From positions 1 through 57,060 of the forward strand of contig NZ_JOIU01000039.1 of assembly GCF_000720135.1 (NCBI RefSeq): a DNA stretch of 57,060 nucleotides, read 5' to 3'. Shown piece by piece: positions 8,106 through 16,037 of the stretch (position 1 is the stretch's first letter; each line of letters begins with the position of its first letter). Position numbers and translations under genes: made by a program. Below the pieces are notes generated by a model. It was given only the letters and a program-made list of their open reading frames with translations, did no database searches and was not told the DNA's origin. This stretch comes from Streptomyces sp. NRRL S-1022. GTDB lineage: Bacteria; Actinomycetota; Actinomycetes; Streptomycetales; Streptomycetaceae.

Positions 8106-9458
8106 TCAGTCCTCCGGCTCGGCGAGCCAGCGCAGGGCACGCAGACCCGGCACGAAGCAGTACTCGCCGCCGCGGGTCGCCACGAAGCTGGGCAGGTTCC
8201 GCAGGCGGCGCCGGACCGGCTTGGCGGGAATGGTGACGCTGCCGGTTCCGTCGTGATGGCCGGCCACCGGGTCCTTCTCGCCGGGATAGCCGATGAAATT
8301 GCCGTCGTTGACCCACTCGGACTTGATGAACTCGAACTGCCGTTCAAGGTGGGCCCCGATGAAGACTCCGACCAGCCCCCGGTCGGCGCCGTCGTCCTCC
8401 AGTACGCCCTCGGGCAGCGGCGGGCCGTAGGTGGTGCCGCGGCGGATGAGCCGGTGCATCCGTGCGTCGCCGATGATGGTGGCGTCACGGGGGTTGTTCC
8501 GGCGGATGTGCGCGCCGGCGGGGCACCGCAGTCCGCGGTCGTCGTCCTCCCGGTACAGGAAGTTGTTGACGCGCTGCGGATCCGCCGCCAGCTCCGGGTC
8601 GTCGTGCTCCGGCGCCAGCGCCAGCGGCGCGCCACTCGGCCAGCGTCCGACCATCTTGGCCGCCAGGAGCGCTTCCTCCGCGGCGTCGGAGCTGTTGGCG
8701 CGCAGGTACCGGCGCCAGGCCGCCACGTCGGTGCGGAGCTTGCGAACGGCCACGTAGGTTCCGTTGCGTCCCAGCACCTCGGGGGTGGGCATGGGCGGCA
8801 GATTGCCGGTCTCGTCGGGGTAGCCGAGGATGAACTCGCCGGCCTTGATGGGAGTTTCCCGCGGATTGGAGCCGGGCAGTCCGACGCCTTCGATGTTCGG
8901 ATGGCTGATGCCGTCCCGGAAGCCGAAGGTGGTGCGTCCGGTCGGCAGCTGGTGGACGTCCTGTGCCCAGATCACCTGGACACCGGGGGTCTCCTGGTAG
9001 GCGACCCGGACCTGCTCCAGGTCACGGTCCAGTTGCGCCGCGTCCGAGGCGAGGGCGCTCAGCGCGACGTGGACGTCGCCCGATCCGAACGGTTCCTCCC
9101 AGTGGTCCGGGGCGTTGTCGCCCACATCGCCGATCAGTGCCGCCCGGGCGGCCATGCCCTCGCGGAACGCCTGCGGAAAGCTGTCCAGCGACTCCTGGGG
9201 CACCCCGAGGGCCCGCAGCCCCTGCCAGGTGAACGCCACGGACACCCAGGCGTCACGGTGCCGGTCGGTGCTCGGCAGACCGCCCGAGGTCAGCGGCAGC
9301 AATCGCCGCAGCAGGGCGCGCCCGGCGCGGGGGTCGTCGACGCGCAGGAAGAGGAACTTCCCCTCGTAGGGCACGGGTCGGGGGCGCAGTGCCCCGCTCT
9401 GCACATCCTCGATCTCGACGCGTACGCCGGCCGTGCTGTCGCTGTCTGCCGTGCTCAT
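8106..9458 (-). CDS. Dye-decolorizing (DyP-type) heme peroxidase
   Basis: 450 residues. The defining GxxDG signature is present in FGFRDGISHP, supplying the distal Asp, and GAHIRRNNPRD carries the probable proximal heme-ligand His. FIGAHLERQFEFIKSEWVN is the typical C-terminal heme-pocket segment. No Tat signal is visible (N-terminus MSTADSDSTAGVRV), so it is cytoplasmic or exported by association. The length fits the longer DyP classes (C/V type) and not the short encapsulin-cargo class B. It is the middle gene of a three-gene minus-strand unit. Confidence 0.92.
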   Translation of the reverse strand: MSTADSDSTAGVRVEIEDVQSGALRPRPVPYEGKFLFLRVDDPRAGRALLRRLLPLTSGGLPSTDRHRDAWVSVAFTWQGLRALGVPQESLDSFPQAFREGMAARAALIGDVGDNAPDHWEEPFGSGDVHVALSALASDAAQLDRDLEQVRVAYQETPGVQVIWAQDVHQLPTGRTTFGFRDGISHPNIEGVGLPGSNPRETPIKAGEFILGYPDETGNLPPMPTPEVLGRNGTYVAVRKLRTDVAAWRRYLRANSSDAAEEALLAAKMVGRWPSGAPLALAPEHDDPELAADPQRVNNFLYREDDDRGLRCPAGAHIRRNNPRDATIIGDARMHRLIRRGTTYGPPLPEGVLEDDGADRGLVGVFIGAHLERQFEFIKSEWVNDGNFIGYPGEKDPVAGHHDGTGSVTIPAKPVRRRLRNLPSFVATRGGEYCFVPGLRALRWLAEPED

Positions 9459-9569
9459 GATCGTGTGGGCCTCCGCATCGGTTCCGGTCCGGGCAGCTCC
9501 GCAGCGGCTGGTCCGCGTCCGCCGGCGCGCTCCACCGAAGGGGACCCGGCATGATCCAAACGAGAGGCC

Positions 9570-10160
9570 CTAGGCCGAGGCCTCTTCCAGCAGCTTCTGG
9601 AAAGCGGGGGTGTTCACCAGCTCCGCGTTGGCCGGGTTCTCCAGCGCCGCGTGGAACTCGGGGGTGTCCAGCACCTCTTCGAACGCCTCCTCCACGCGGT
9701 GGTCCTTGTAGATCTGCTGGACGGTCAGCTCGGGGTAGGCGCTGAGGAACACGTTCGCGGGCGCCTGACGGGCCACGAACCAGTCCTTCACCCCGGGATC
9801 CTTGACGCCGGGGAACCCCACGCTGTGCGAGAAGACCTTGTCGAAGCGTTCCCCGACCACCGTCTTGGCGAAGTCGTCGATGTAGGCGTCCCACGAGCCG
9901 TCGAAGACGCTGGCGAACATGAACCGGGTGTCGTTGTCGAAGATCACGTGCCGTGCGTCGTGCAGGGTGCCGATCTGGCGCACGGCCGCGTGGACCCTCT
10001 CGCTCTCCGCCGCGTCGGCCATGACGTCGAGATCCTCCCGCAGCGCGTCCGCATGGCCGGGCTTGATCTCGGTGAACACGGTGAATTCGCTGCTCACCCC
10101 GTCCGACCTGCCCGGACGCTCGGGGTGAGCCGACTGGGGTGTTCGTGCTGTTGACGTCAT
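9570..10160 (-). CDS. Conserved protein of a peroxidase operon, possible ferredoxin-like (EthD/ABM) fold
   Basis: 196 residues from ATG 10160. It is not a named family to me. FTVFTEIKPGHADALREDL at the start resembles dimeric alpha-beta-barrel (antibiotic monooxygenase/EthD) proteins. The central IGTLHDARHVIFDNDTRF then MFASVFDGSWDAYIDDFAK resembles a segment found with heme peroxidase and lipoxygenase operons. The His-Asp-Ala-Arg-His cluster could bind metal or heme, which is inference. It is the first gene of the unit, 111 bases before the DyP gene, so it probably works with the two heme enzymes. Confidence 0.65.
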   Translation of the reverse strand: MTSTARTPQSAHPERPGRSDGVSSEFTVFTEIKPGHADALREDLDVMADAAESERVHAAVRQIGTLHDARHVIFDNDTRFMFASVFDGSWDAYIDDFAKTVVGERFDKVFSHSVGFPGVKDPGVKDWFVARQAPANVFLSAYPELTVQQIYKDHRVEEAFEEVLDTPEFHAALENPANAELVNTPAFQKLLEEASA

Positions 10161-10521
10161 CGTGGGAATCCCCTGCCACGGATCGGTGTGAGGTCCACCC
10201 GGCACCCGGCCACAGGGCGCCATCGCCCTCACCTGTCCATGCTCACCACCGGCGCGCGGTCTCGCATCCCGGCGACCGGGGAACGCGCACGAGCCGGTGC
10301 TGCCGAGGACAGACCGGGCCGGGCGCAGGAAGATGGGACCGGGCCGTGTGTGCCGGGAACGGGGTCGTCACCACGCCGGTCCGCCGGTGCCACGCGGCCG
10401 TGCGGCCGCGGCGCGAGCTTGCGCGGGAGAGCCCCTCGCGCCGTACGGGCGGCCGGGGCATCCACGCCCCGCCGGATTCCTGCCGGACGGGCCGTCACCC
10501 CCACCGCAACGGGAGGCAACC
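10161..10521. other. Divergent intergenic region, no gene seen
   Basis: 360 bases separate the heme-peroxidase operon from the Sap-like membrane gene and should hold both promoters. I see no convincing small gene or strong operator. GGGAGG at 10511-10516 is the ribosome site of the downstream gene. Confidence 0.5.
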
Positions 10522-11199
10522 ATGGGCGCAGTTCTCGGTGACGTGCTGGGTCTCGCGGCCGGCGTCGCGGTCAGCCCCCTCCCGGTCATCGCCGTCATCC
10601 TCATCCTCGCCACGCCCCGGGGGCGTCTCAACGGGATCCTCTTCACCGTCGGCTGGATCATCGGGCTTTCGGTCCTGGGTGCCGTGATGCTGGCGATCGC
10701 CTCCCCGGCGCACGCCTCGGCGCACAAGCACCCGGCCACCTGGGTCGGGGCCCTCAAGACCGCTCTCGGCCTGCTCCTCCTCTTCTTCGGTGCCCGGCAG
10801 TGGCGGCGGCGCCCGAAGGATCCCTCGCAGGCGAAGCTGCCGAAGTGGATGGGCGCGATCGACCGCCTCACGCCGGTCAAGGTCTTCGGGCTCGGTACGG
10901 CCCTGGCCGCGCTCAACGCCAAGAACGCCCCGCTGACCATCGCCGCGGGCGCCGCCATCGGCTCCGCCGGTCTTCCGGTCGGCCAGCAGATCGGGTCACT
11001 GGCGGTCTTCGTCGTGATCGCCACGCTGGGACTGCTGGTCCCGCTCGGTGTCTTCCTCCTCGGCGGGGAAGGGGCCAGGACCACGCTCGGCAACTGGAAG
11101 GACTGGGCGGCTCGGCACAACGTCGCCGTGATGGCCGTCCTGTTCTTCGTCCTCGGGCTGAAACTGCTGGGGGACGGCATCTCCGTCCTCGCCTCCTGA
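10522..11199 (+). CDS. GAP/Sap-family (LysE-like) multi-spanning membrane protein
   Basis: 225 residues with five to six hydrophobic helices: MGAVLGDVLGLAAGVAVSPLPVIAVILILA, GILFTVGWIIGLSVLGAVMLAIA, ALKTALGLLLLFFGARQW, then VFVVIATLGLLVPLGVFLLGG and VAVMAVLFFVLGLKLLG. The SPLPVIAVILIL opening and the central basic loop RQWRRRPKD are typical of the GAP/Sap family, related to LysE exporters; a mycobacterial member helps move sulfolipid across the membrane. The substrate here is unknown. It converges on the SpoIIE-type phosphatase gene with only seven bases between stops. Confidence 0.8.
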   Translation: MGAVLGDVLGLAAGVAVSPLPVIAVILILATPRGRLNGILFTVGWIIGLSVLGAVMLAIASPAHASAHKHPATWVGALKTALGLLLLFFGARQWRRRPKDPSQAKLPKWMGAIDRLTPVKVFGLGTALAALNAKNAPLTIAAGAAIGSAGLPVGQQIGSLAVFVVIATLGLLVPLGVFLLGGEGARTTLGNWKDWAARHNVAVMAVLFFVLGLKLLGDGISVLAS

Positions 11200-11206
11200 C
11201 ACGTCC

Positions 11207-12931
11207 TCAGCCGGCGTCCTCTCTCGGCGGTGTGCGCAGGGTGAGGAGGGCGACGTCGTCGATGCCGGGGGGCTGGACGCGGCGCAGGAGCTGGTCGGTG
11301 AAGGACGGCAGGGGCCGGTGGGCGAGGGCGGCGGCGTGCTGCCGGAGCCGGTGGAGGCCCTCGTCCAGGGTCTGGCCGGGCGCCTCGATGAGGCCGTCGG
11401 TGTAGAGCAGCAGCGTGGACCCGGGCGGCAGCGGTGTGCTGGCGTCGGGGCGGGGCCCCAGGACCCCGGTGCCGAGCAGGAGACCGTGGCCTTCGGTGAG
11501 GTAGCGGGCCAGGCCGTTGTGGTCGATGAGCAGGGGCGGGGGGTGGCCGGCGTTGGTCCAGGACAGCTTCCAGTGTCCGTCGTCCGTCTCGGCCACCCGG
11601 GCGAAGATGAGCGTGGCCATGCTGACGTCGGTGATCGGCATGACCGCCTCGTCCAGGCGTTCGACGATCCGGCTGGGGGGTTCCCGCTGGGACCAGGCGT
11701 AGGCGCGGAGCATGTTGCGCAGCTGGGCCATGCCGGCCGCCGCCTCCAGGTCGTGGCCGACGACGTCCCCGATGGCCAGCGCGGTGGCGCCGTCGGAGAG
11801 GGTGAAGGCGTCGTACCAGTCGCCGCCGACCTGGGAGGCGTCGGGGGCGGGCAGGTAGCGGACGGTCATCTGCAGGCCGGGCACGCTCGGCATCTGCGGC
11901 AGCAGGTGGTTCTGCATGGTCTCGGCGACCGCGCGCTGGCGCTGGTAGAGGCGGGCGTTGTCCAGGGCGACCCCGGCGCGGCGCGCGATGTCCTCGATCA
12001 GCGGCAGGTCGGCGATGGTGTAGTTGCCCGGCTTCTCGGCGCGGCCGAGGGTGAGGGCGCCCAGGACTTCACGGGTGCTGCGCAGCGGGGCGATCGCCGC
12101 GGAGTGGATGCCGGTGGCGTCGAACAGGCGGCGCTGCTCCACCGCGATCCCGGAGTCCGGGGCGCCCTGGTAGGTCTCGGGCCCCGCCAGGGTGGAGGCG
12201 ACGCCGCGCAGGGCCCGGGACAGGGGCATCGGGGATTCCGTGGGGATCGGCGGCATGGGCCCCTGGAGGTCCTCGTGCCGCACGAGCGTGTCGCCGTCCG
12301 CCTGGACCACGGCGGTGCGCCACACCTCGTCGCGCTCGGTGATCAGGTCGATGACGACCCAGTCCGCCAGCCGGGGCACGACCAGCCGCACCAGCCGGCG
12401 CTGTGCCTCCTCGACGTCGAAGGTGGAGGTCAGCTGTGTGGTGGTCTCGGCCAGCAGGGCCAGCCGCTCCAGATCGCTCATCCGCTCGGCCCGCTCCGGG
12501 CCCGGCTCGGTGGGCGGTCCCGCCTCGGGAGTGTGGAAGACCACGAGGGTGCCGGCTCCGGGGCCGGCGATGGTGTAGGGGGTGATCAGCCACGAGATGC
12601 GCAGCAGGGAGCCGTCGCCACGGGCGAAGTATTCCTCCTCGCCCTGGGCCGGCTGCCCGGCGTGGAACGCCTGGCGCATGGTGCACCGGGAGGTGGGCAG
12701 CGGCTGGCCCTGGGGCCCGCGGTGCAGCAGCTCGTGGGCGTCCTGGCCGATCAGGTCCTCGGCGGGCCGGTCCAGCAGCCGCTCGGTGAGGGAGTTGACG
12801 GCGACGATGAGGCCCTGCTCGTCGGCGACGTAGGCGCCCGTGCCGATGGCGTTCAGTGCGTCGGTGAGCCGGGCGTCGGACACTCCCCGTGACCGGTCAG
12901 GGCCGGTCCCGGCGGTCTTCGGCTCCGTCAT
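11207..12931 (-). CDS. PAS-GAF-SpoIIE (PP2C) serine phosphatase, RsbU/RsbP-like
   Basis: 574 residues. An N-terminal PAS domain (about 20-130, TGAYVADEQGLIVAVNSLTE) precedes a GAF domain (about 165-330). The C-terminal PP2C/SpoIIE phosphatase (about 345-570) has the metal-binding signatures GGDWYDAF, AIGDVVGHD, LLLYTDGLIE and DDVALLTL. Such enzymes dephosphorylate STAS anti-anti-sigma factors, freeing them to bind the HATPase kinase. An STAS gene and an HATPase gene lie just upstream on the same strand, so this is probably the signal-input arm of one partner switch. The gap to the HATPase gene is 138 bases. Confidence 0.92.
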   Translation of the reverse strand: MTEPKTAGTGPDRSRGVSDARLTDALNAIGTGAYVADEQGLIVAVNSLTERLLDRPAEDLIGQDAHELLHRGPQGQPLPTSRCTMRQAFHAGQPAQGEEEYFARGDGSLLRISWLITPYTIAGPGAGTLVVFHTPEAGPPTEPGPERAERMSDLERLALLAETTTQLTSTFDVEEAQRRLVRLVVPRLADWVVIDLITERDEVWRTAVVQADGDTLVRHEDLQGPMPPIPTESPMPLSRALRGVASTLAGPETYQGAPDSGIAVEQRRLFDATGIHSAAIAPLRSTREVLGALTLGRAEKPGNYTIADLPLIEDIARRAGVALDNARLYQRQRAVAETMQNHLLPQMPSVPGLQMTVRYLPAPDASQVGGDWYDAFTLSDGATALAIGDVVGHDLEAAAGMAQLRNMLRAYAWSQREPPSRIVERLDEAVMPITDVSMATLIFARVAETDDGHWKLSWTNAGHPPPLLIDHNGLARYLTEGHGLLLGTGVLGPRPDASTPLPPGSTLLLYTDGLIEAPGQTLDEGLHRLRQHAAALAHRPLPSFTDQLLRRVQPPGIDDVALLTLRTPPREDAG

Positions 12932-13069
12932 GTCCTCGCCTCCGGAAGGTCGGTCCCCGTCCGCGGTGCCGCAGGGGGCGCGCCGCGTGACGTCTTCAGG
13001 TGTCCCTTCCCGTATGCCCCGCGGCGGGGATCCGGTCTCCCGCCCGGCGGGGGGACACCGCCGGGCGGG

Positions 13070-13552
13070 TCACGGACCGGACAGGGCACCCTGCGTCCGG
13101 TCGGGGAGCAGGCGCACGTGGGCGACGACCTGCTTGCCGAGAGCGTGCGACACGGTCACGAAGCGGTGGCTGAGGACGTTCACGAGACGCAGGCCGTGCC
13201 CGCCGATACGCCCCTCGTCCGGCGGCCTGGGTACGGGTTCCCTGGGTGAGGTGTCCCACACGGTGATCGACACTTCGGTGCCGGACAGCTCCAGGACCAC
13301 CCCGCAGGGGCCGGGGGCGTGCCGTATGGCATTGGTCAGCAGCTCGCTGATCACGAGTTCGGCGTCCATGACCGCGGTCGGGGAGAGGGGCGGGTGCCCG
13401 ACGTCCGCGGCGCGTGCCAGGACGGCCCGGAGCGCCTTCCGCCCGTCGGCCGCGCGTGCGGCACCCCCGGCGAAAGCCGCGCTGAACCGCACGGGCTCAT
13501 GCCGCTTCCCGGCCTGGTCATCTGCCGCCTTCTGCCCAAGCGGGATGGCCAT
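13070..13552 (-). CDS. HATPase anti-sigma / STAS kinase (RsbW-like)
   Basis: 160 residues from ATG 13552, with AAGG about nine bases upstream. GHKL motifs are complete: N-box ELVISELLTNAIRHAPGP, G1 box ITVWDTSPREP and G2 box GGHGLRLVNVLSHRF. In partner switching such a protein holds a sigma factor or other target and phosphorylates its STAS antagonist. It sits between an STAS gene and a SpoIIE-phosphatase gene on the same strand, which makes a shared circuit likely. The sigma factor it controls is not adjacent; SigN or SigF about 35 kb away are possible, without direct evidence. Confidence 0.87.
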   Translation of the reverse strand: MAIPLGQKAADDQAGKRHEPVRFSAAFAGGAARAADGRKALRAVLARAADVGHPPLSPTAVMDAELVISELLTNAIRHAPGPCGVVLELSGTEVSITVWDTSPREPVPRPPDEGRIGGHGLRLVNVLSHRFVTVSHALGKQVVAHVRLLPDRTQGALSGP

Positions 13553-13716
13553 TGCTGTTGCCTTACCAGTGGCGAGGATCCTTGCTGGTGCTGTGCGCAC
13601 CCTCCGGCTACCCGGGGCCCGACGGGCCGGGCATCCGGTCTCGCGGCATCGTACGGCACCCCGGCCGCGGGCCCGCACGGCGCCGTCCCGGGCCGGCCGC
13701 GCCTCCGGTGCGGGGC

Positions 13717-14130
13717 TCAGGAGACGGCGGCGTCCACCGTCTCGCGGATCTCCAGGACGCCGTCGGCGCCGGTGATCTCGAACAGCCGCCGGAGCTGCCG
13801 GGGCGGCGCTGCCACGCGCAGGGTGCCCGTGTGGTGGGTGAGGATCAGCAGGTTGAGGAACGTCGAGTCCGCGAAGACGACACCGGAGGCGTCCAGGACC
13901 ACCGTCGGGTGCCGCTTCGCGGCGGCGTCCAGCGCGTCCGCCAGGGGCGTGATCGAGTGCAGGTCGTAGGCGCCGTGCGGGGCGACGACCCAGGCGCCGT
14001 GCCGTTCGTACTGGACGACAGCCGTCTGCGTGGTAGCCGTCTGCGCGGTGTGCCCGCCGGCCTGGTCCGACCGCCGCTCCCCGGCGGCGCTGCTGGTGAG
14101 TCTTGGCATGACGGCTTCATCCCAGGACAC
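13717..14130 (-). CDS. STAS-domain anti-anti-sigma factor (RsbV-like)
   Basis: 137 residues from GTG 14130, chosen because AAGGAGC (14137-14143) lies seven bases upstream. An in-frame ATG at 14157 has no ribosome site. The STAS core is VVAPHGAYDLHSITPLADAL followed by VVLDASGVVFADSTFLNLLI, where the Ser in ADSTFLN is the usual phosphorylation target. It is the first gene of the set STAS, HATPase, SpoIIE-phosphatase and would be toggled by the two downstream proteins. The first 40 residues are low-complexity and Gln/Thr/Ala-rich. Confidence 0.87.
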   Translation of the reverse strand: MSWDEAVMPRLTSSAAGERRSDQAGGHTAQTATTQTAVVQYERHGAWVVAPHGAYDLHSITPLADALDAAAKRHPTVVLDASGVVFADSTFLNLLILTHHTGTLRVAAPPRQLRRLFEITGADGVLEIRETVDAAVS

Positions 14131-14237
14131 CTTGAGGCTCCTTCCGTGGCGCTTCATCGCGGGACCAGGTCAGCGAATACCGGAAAAGTATGTCACGTAT
14201 CTGGGTTCCGGCAACGGGGTACCTTAAAATGCTGGGC

Positions 14238-14567
14238 ATGGTTGGAGTGCCCGAACCTCACACCGGATGGACGTTCATCACCAACCACGCGCGCGTACTG
14301 GCGGCCATCGCCGACAACCCGAACGTCCGGATCCGTGACATCGCCGCCCGCTGCCGGCTCACGGAGCGCGCCGTCCAGCGGATCATCTCCGATCTGGAGC
14401 AGGACGGTTACCTCTCCCACACCCGTGACGGGCGCACGAACACCTACCGCATCGAGCCGGACAAGGTGCTGCGCCATCCCGCGGAGGCCGGCCTCTCCGT
14501 GGCCTCCCTGCTGTCCCTGCTGGTGCGGGACGAGACCGAGCGCGCCGGGAACCCGGTCGCCCAGTAG
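14238..14567 (+). CDS. Small winged-helix transcriptional regulator, probably leaderless
   Basis: 109 residues. The body is a winged helix of the MarR/ArsR-like class: GWTFITNHARVLAAIADNP, then IRDIAARCRLTERAVQRII as recognition helix region, and DGYLSHTRDGRTNTYRIE as the wing. There is no Shine-Dalgarno. A TAAAAT box at 14225-14230 lies eight bases before the ATG at 14238, so a leaderless transcript from that ATG is likely. An in-frame ATG at 14229 overlaps the box and is less plausible. The gene is divergent from the STAS gene, so it may regulate the partner-switching set. That is inference from position. Confidence 0.75.
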   Translation: MVGVPEPHTGWTFITNHARVLAAIADNPNVRIRDIAARCRLTERAVQRIISDLEQDGYLSHTRDGRTNTYRIEPDKVLRHPAEAGLSVASLLSLLVRDETERAGNPVAQ

Positions 14568-14582
14568 GTCCCGGCCCGGGCG

Positions 14583-15452
14583 TCACGGCTGGTGGCCCGT
14601 CATCCGGGCCGCCGAGGCGATCGTCGCGCGGGCCTCCTGTTCGGTCAGGCCGGTGTGCAGGGCCGCCTCGGCGAGGGGGTCCGCCAGGGCGGGGCCGATG
14701 CCGTTCTCGTAGGCGCGGCAGGCCGCCCAGAACAGGCGCGTGTTGCGCTGGCCCTCGTGGGCGGTCAGGACGAAGTGGACCAGGCCGCGGCCGTGGTCGC
14801 CGGGCGCGGGCGGAGCCGGCCGGTGGGGGCGCGGCGGGGGCAGCAGCAGGCGGAGCAGGGACGGCGGACAGGCGGCCGGGGGCAGGTGGGCGGTGCCGGG
14901 CGCGGCGGTGTAGACGCCGTGGCCGGTACGGGAACCGGGGCCGACGAGGTAACCGCCGGCGCCCCGGATGTCGATGCCGGGGGCGAGCCGGCCGGCCGAG
15001 TTCGGTACGACGGTGTCCGGCGGGCCGGTCAGCCACAGGTGGCGGCCGCCGCTCGGGGTGAGGACGACGACCGTCTCCGGGATCGTGAACAGGTGGCGCA
15101 GGGCCAGTTCCCGCAGTGCGGCCGAGGAGTCCGTGCCGGACTTGGTGTCCAGGTCGACGCCGATCAGGTGGTACGGGGGCAGCCCGCAGGCGATGCCGTA
15201 GCCGGTGGCCCAGGGCGCGGCGGCGAAGAGCTCGCGGATGCGGACGGGGTCGCTGGAGGCGTCGTACACGCCGTGGCCGAAGCGTCCGCAGGCGCCGTGG
15301 CAGGGGTGCCCCGGGGCGGGGTCGTCGCGGTGCGGGGAGCGCAGGGCCGGGAGCTTGGTCCGGGACAGGGGGATCACGGCCAGACCGCGTTCGGCGGCTG
15401 ACAGGGCGTGCGCGAGGGCCAGCGTGGTGGCCTGCCGGTCGGTGGTGGCCAT
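14583..15452 (-). CDS. Stand-alone bifunctional DNA primase/polymerase (prim-pol domain)
   Basis: 289 residues from ATG 15452. This is a catalytically intact archaeo-eukaryotic-primase domain: CHGACGRFGHGVYDASSD (metal/PGKHP-like region), LIGVDLDTKSG with the catalytic Asp-x-Asp, TPSGGRHLWL with the conserved His, and PGIDIRGAGGYLVGPGS with the third acidic residue. Plasmid and phage replicases fuse this domain to a helicase; here it stands alone, with a Pro-rich linker near residues 205-225 and a short helical C-terminus. Its role, such as repair synthesis or a relic of an integrated replicon, cannot be settled from sequence. Confidence 0.85.
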   Translation of the reverse strand: MATTDRQATTLALAHALSAAERGLAVIPLSRTKLPALRSPHRDDPAPGHPCHGACGRFGHGVYDASSDPVRIRELFAAAPWATGYGIACGLPPYHLIGVDLDTKSGTDSSAALRELALRHLFTIPETVVVLTPSGGRHLWLTGPPDTVVPNSAGRLAPGIDIRGAGGYLVGPGSRTGHGVYTAAPGTAHLPPAACPPSLLRLLLPPPRPHRPAPPAPGDHGRGLVHFVLTAHEGQRNTRLFWAACRAYENGIGPALADPLAEAALHTGLTEQEARATIASAARMTGHQP

Positions 15453-15904
15453 GGCTCCATGTTCGTACGCACGTTCGAAAAAGGGAAGGGTGGACCGGAC
15501 GGCGTGCGCCGGTGCGGGGCGAATGGCCGGAACCGTGCAGCACCGATTCATCCCTGGTGGAGCCTGTACAGGGGGATTCGGGCTGGTTCGTCTCCGTGGC
15601 AGAACGGGTGAAAGGGGTTCATCCGGGTTTATCGACTCGTCGTCACGCGTCCGTGCGAATCACGGCTTCCGTGGGGGTTCGCCGGGGTTGTGGTGGGCAA
15701 CTCTGGAGGCGCGACGTCGTCCATCACAGGTCAAGGCGGCCGGCCAACCGCCCTGACGCGCACCGCGGTTCGTCCGCCCCCGGCCGCGAGGCCGCTGAAC
15801 ACCCGGTTCTGGAGGAACACATGGCGAACATCCGGTGAGCCTCGGGCGAGGCCCCTCGTGGGGAGGGTCCTCGCGGGATGTGCTTCAAGGGTCGCATCAC
15901 GTCC

Positions 15905-15932
15905 GCGCGGCGGCGCCTCGGCGCCGCCGCGC
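15905..15932. terminator. GC-rich 12-bp hairpin with CTCG tetraloop
   Basis: GCGCGGCGGCGC (15905-15916) and its exact complement (15921-15932) enclose CTCG. It has no U-run. It could end transcription before the next promoter or act as an attenuator behind the tiny MANIR frame. Confidence 0.5.
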
Positions 15933-15983
15933 AGTCGCGTGCGCGGGCGCCTCCGGCGGGGTCCCGCCTCGACAGCCCTCCCC

Positions 15984-16016
15984 TTGACACCCCACCCGAT
16001 CTGACGGACAGTCAGA
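15984..16016 (+). promoter_or_regulatory. Promoter and palindromic operator of the ChsH2-like operon
   Basis: A perfect TTGACA (-35) lies at 15984-15989. Seventeen bases on, where the -10 box should be, sits the palindrome TCTGACGGACAGTCAGA (16000-16016; six-base arms, five-base centre). A repressor bound there would cover the -10 region. The regulator is unknown. The GTG of the first gene follows 21 bases later. Confidence 0.55.
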
Positions 16017-16037
16017 AACCGTTCCCGGAATCTGGGG

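Larger units (their letters stand above)
15453..16037. other. 585-base intergenic region with leader-like elements
   Basis: No convincing gene is visible. Two features stand out: a GGAGG followed by ATG and only four more sense codons (15821-15838, peptide MANIR), and a strong hairpin at 15905-15932, before the promoter of the ChsH2-like gene. Upstream the region should also hold the promoter of the prim-pol gene on the other strand. Confidence 0.45.

Noticed and set aside
6970..10160. Encapsulin cargo system around the DyP peroxidase
   Set aside because: No encapsulin shell gene is nearby, the DyP is the long type, and no cargo-loading tail is seen.
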